Shown: positions 14,622-15,077 of the stretch, in pieces
How positions within the stretch are numbered: position 1 is the stretch's first letter
Layout of the letters: every line of letters starts with the position of its first letter
Source of the DNA: an uncultured Ruminiclostridium sp.
GTDB taxonomy: Bacteria > Bacillota > Clostridia > Oscillospirales > Ruminococcaceae
Reading direction: 5' to 3'
DNA length: 15,077 nucleotides
Assembly: GCA_934490165.1 (NCBI GenBank)
Contig: CAKSTB010000033.1
Location: forward strand, 1-15,077
Notes under the pieces: model-generated
What the model was told of the DNA's origin: nothing
What the model saw: only the letters and a program-made list of their open reading frames with translations
Database searches by the model: none
Program-made: the position numbers and the translations under genes

Positions 14622-14966
14622 GGGGTTGTGACACAACCCGAAAAAGAAAAAGTGAGCCGAAGCGCAAGAATAGTGCGCGCGGCTCATTTTTTTGGTATGC
14701 GGAGAAAGGTTGCCTTTAGTACGTTTCTGTTATACCGTTTTAGTAATTAACTTTGATAGCAGGCTACCGATAGTGCTTTTCGTGGGACAGCACTTCTCGG
14801 GTTCGCTATTCTATGCGATAACGTTGCTACTATGTGTGAGGGAGACAACCCAAGGGGAGAGAGGAAGGCGCTCCAAAGGCGCTTTCCCCTCTCCCCTTAG
14901 GTTTTCTCCCTCACTCTCCCACTTTCCTGACTCCTTTTCTCTTCTGCCATAATGGGGTGTTGGCTA
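14622..14966 (+). repeat. Structured ~345-bp intergenic repeat, copy 2 (inverted relative to copy 1)
   Basis: Read on the plus strand it has the same parts in the same order as copy 1 read on the minus strand. These are the palindrome GGGTTGTG-A-CACAACCC (14623-14639), a terminator-like hairpin (14647-14693), the conserved ~105-bp core (about 14729-14834), a long hairpin (outer arms 14836-14844 and 14906-14914, inner 14852-14871 and 14879-14898) and the end GGGTGTTGGCTA (14955-14966). The inner hairpin is a nearly perfect 20-bp stem around a 7-nt loop. An 86-codon frame crosses the element but shows no coding character and is broken in copy 1. Confidence 0.9.
14647..14693 (+). terminator. Terminator-like hairpin within repeat copy 2
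   Basis: The arm ending GTGAGCCG (14652-14659) pairs with CGGCTCAT (14680-14687) through one wobble. Inner GCGC pairs extend it, and a run of seven Ts follows to 14693. It is well formed for stopping transcripts from the lipoprotein operon. Confidence 0.7.
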
Positions 14967-15077
14967 TAAGACACACAAACGATTGCGTTTCAAATCCCGT
15001 TATAAGCGGGACGCTGACGCTCTGTTCGACCCGGGGGACTGTACAGATATCTTTGGATAGTGCGTTTTTTGGAAATT
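14967..15077. other. Right-hand end, nothing recognised
   Basis: These 111 bases hold no supported gene. A 5-bp hairpin (14995-14999 with 15007-15011) is the only structure noticed. Confidence 0.4.

Noticed and set aside
14692..14952. 86-codon open frame inside repeat copy 2
   Set aside because: It lies wholly within a non-coding structured repeat, has no ribosome site, and is not preserved in copy 1.
6405..14966. Composite transposon or genomic island bounded by the inverted repeats
   Set aside because: No transposase or integrase is present and the repeats lack terminal inverted repeats. The enclosed genes are ordinary housekeeping and regulatory genes with the same codon use as their neighbours.
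14980..15015. tRNA T-arm-like sequence (TTTCAAATCCCG)
   Set aside because: No acceptor, D or anticodon arm can be formed around it, and there is no CCA-side pairing.

Overview
The window looks like chromosomal DNA of an anaerobic gut Firmicute of the Oscillospiraceae/Ruminococcaceae type (Ruminococcus or [Eubacterium] siraeum-like). The reasons are moderate GC content, strong AGGAGG-type ribosome sites, sigma-A promoters with 17-bp spacers, the long class-II galT, GTG starts, and GC-rich palindromic intergenic repeats. The genus assignment is inference. No transposase, phage, CRISPR or rRNA/tRNA gene is visible.

Layout. (1) 1-95 holds a possible tail of an upstream reading frame that runs through a small hairpin. 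(2) galT (210-1712) has its own promoter. (3) 1930-4844 is a two-gene operon: a membrane-anchored Cache-GGDEF-EAL protein with a degenerate GGDEF and an intact EAL site, then an unrecognised 205-aa protein translationally coupled to it, then a terminator. (4) 4921-6204 holds a small three-helix membrane protein, a 69-aa XRE regulator and a GNAT acetyltransferase. They lie behind a perfect-consensus promoter surrounded by CAAGT/ACTTG half-sites. (5) 6205-6737 is a gene-free gap carrying copy 1 of a ~320-bp structured repeat. (6) 6738-8493, minus strand, is an ECF sigma factor and its overlapping membrane anti-sigma-like partner, behind a TGTGAC-N16-CGTC promoter. (7) 8679-11643, minus strand, is a compact zinc-uptake operon, zur-znuA-znuC-znuB, with a consensus promoter and a candidate operator. 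(8) 11813-14461, plus strand and divergent from zur, is a 724-aa protein with two SGNH-like (DUF6270-like) halves, then a 150-aa lipoprotein. (9) 14622-14966 is copy 2 of the repeat, inverted relative to copy 1.

How the parts relate. The zinc operon should be repressed by its own first product when zinc is plentiful. The divergent envelope gene shares a 10-bp half-site with the zur operator, so it may also respond to zinc. The ECF sigma/anti-sigma pair resembles an autoregulated envelope-stress switch.

The least explained feature is the repeat pair. The two copies share a ~105-bp core at roughly 90% identity and the same order of hairpins. One long hairpin arm differs greatly in sequence but keeps its pairing. 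Both copies start just after the 3' end of a gene and have the same orientation relative to that gene. They bracket a 7.9-kb block containing the sigma, zinc and envelope genes.
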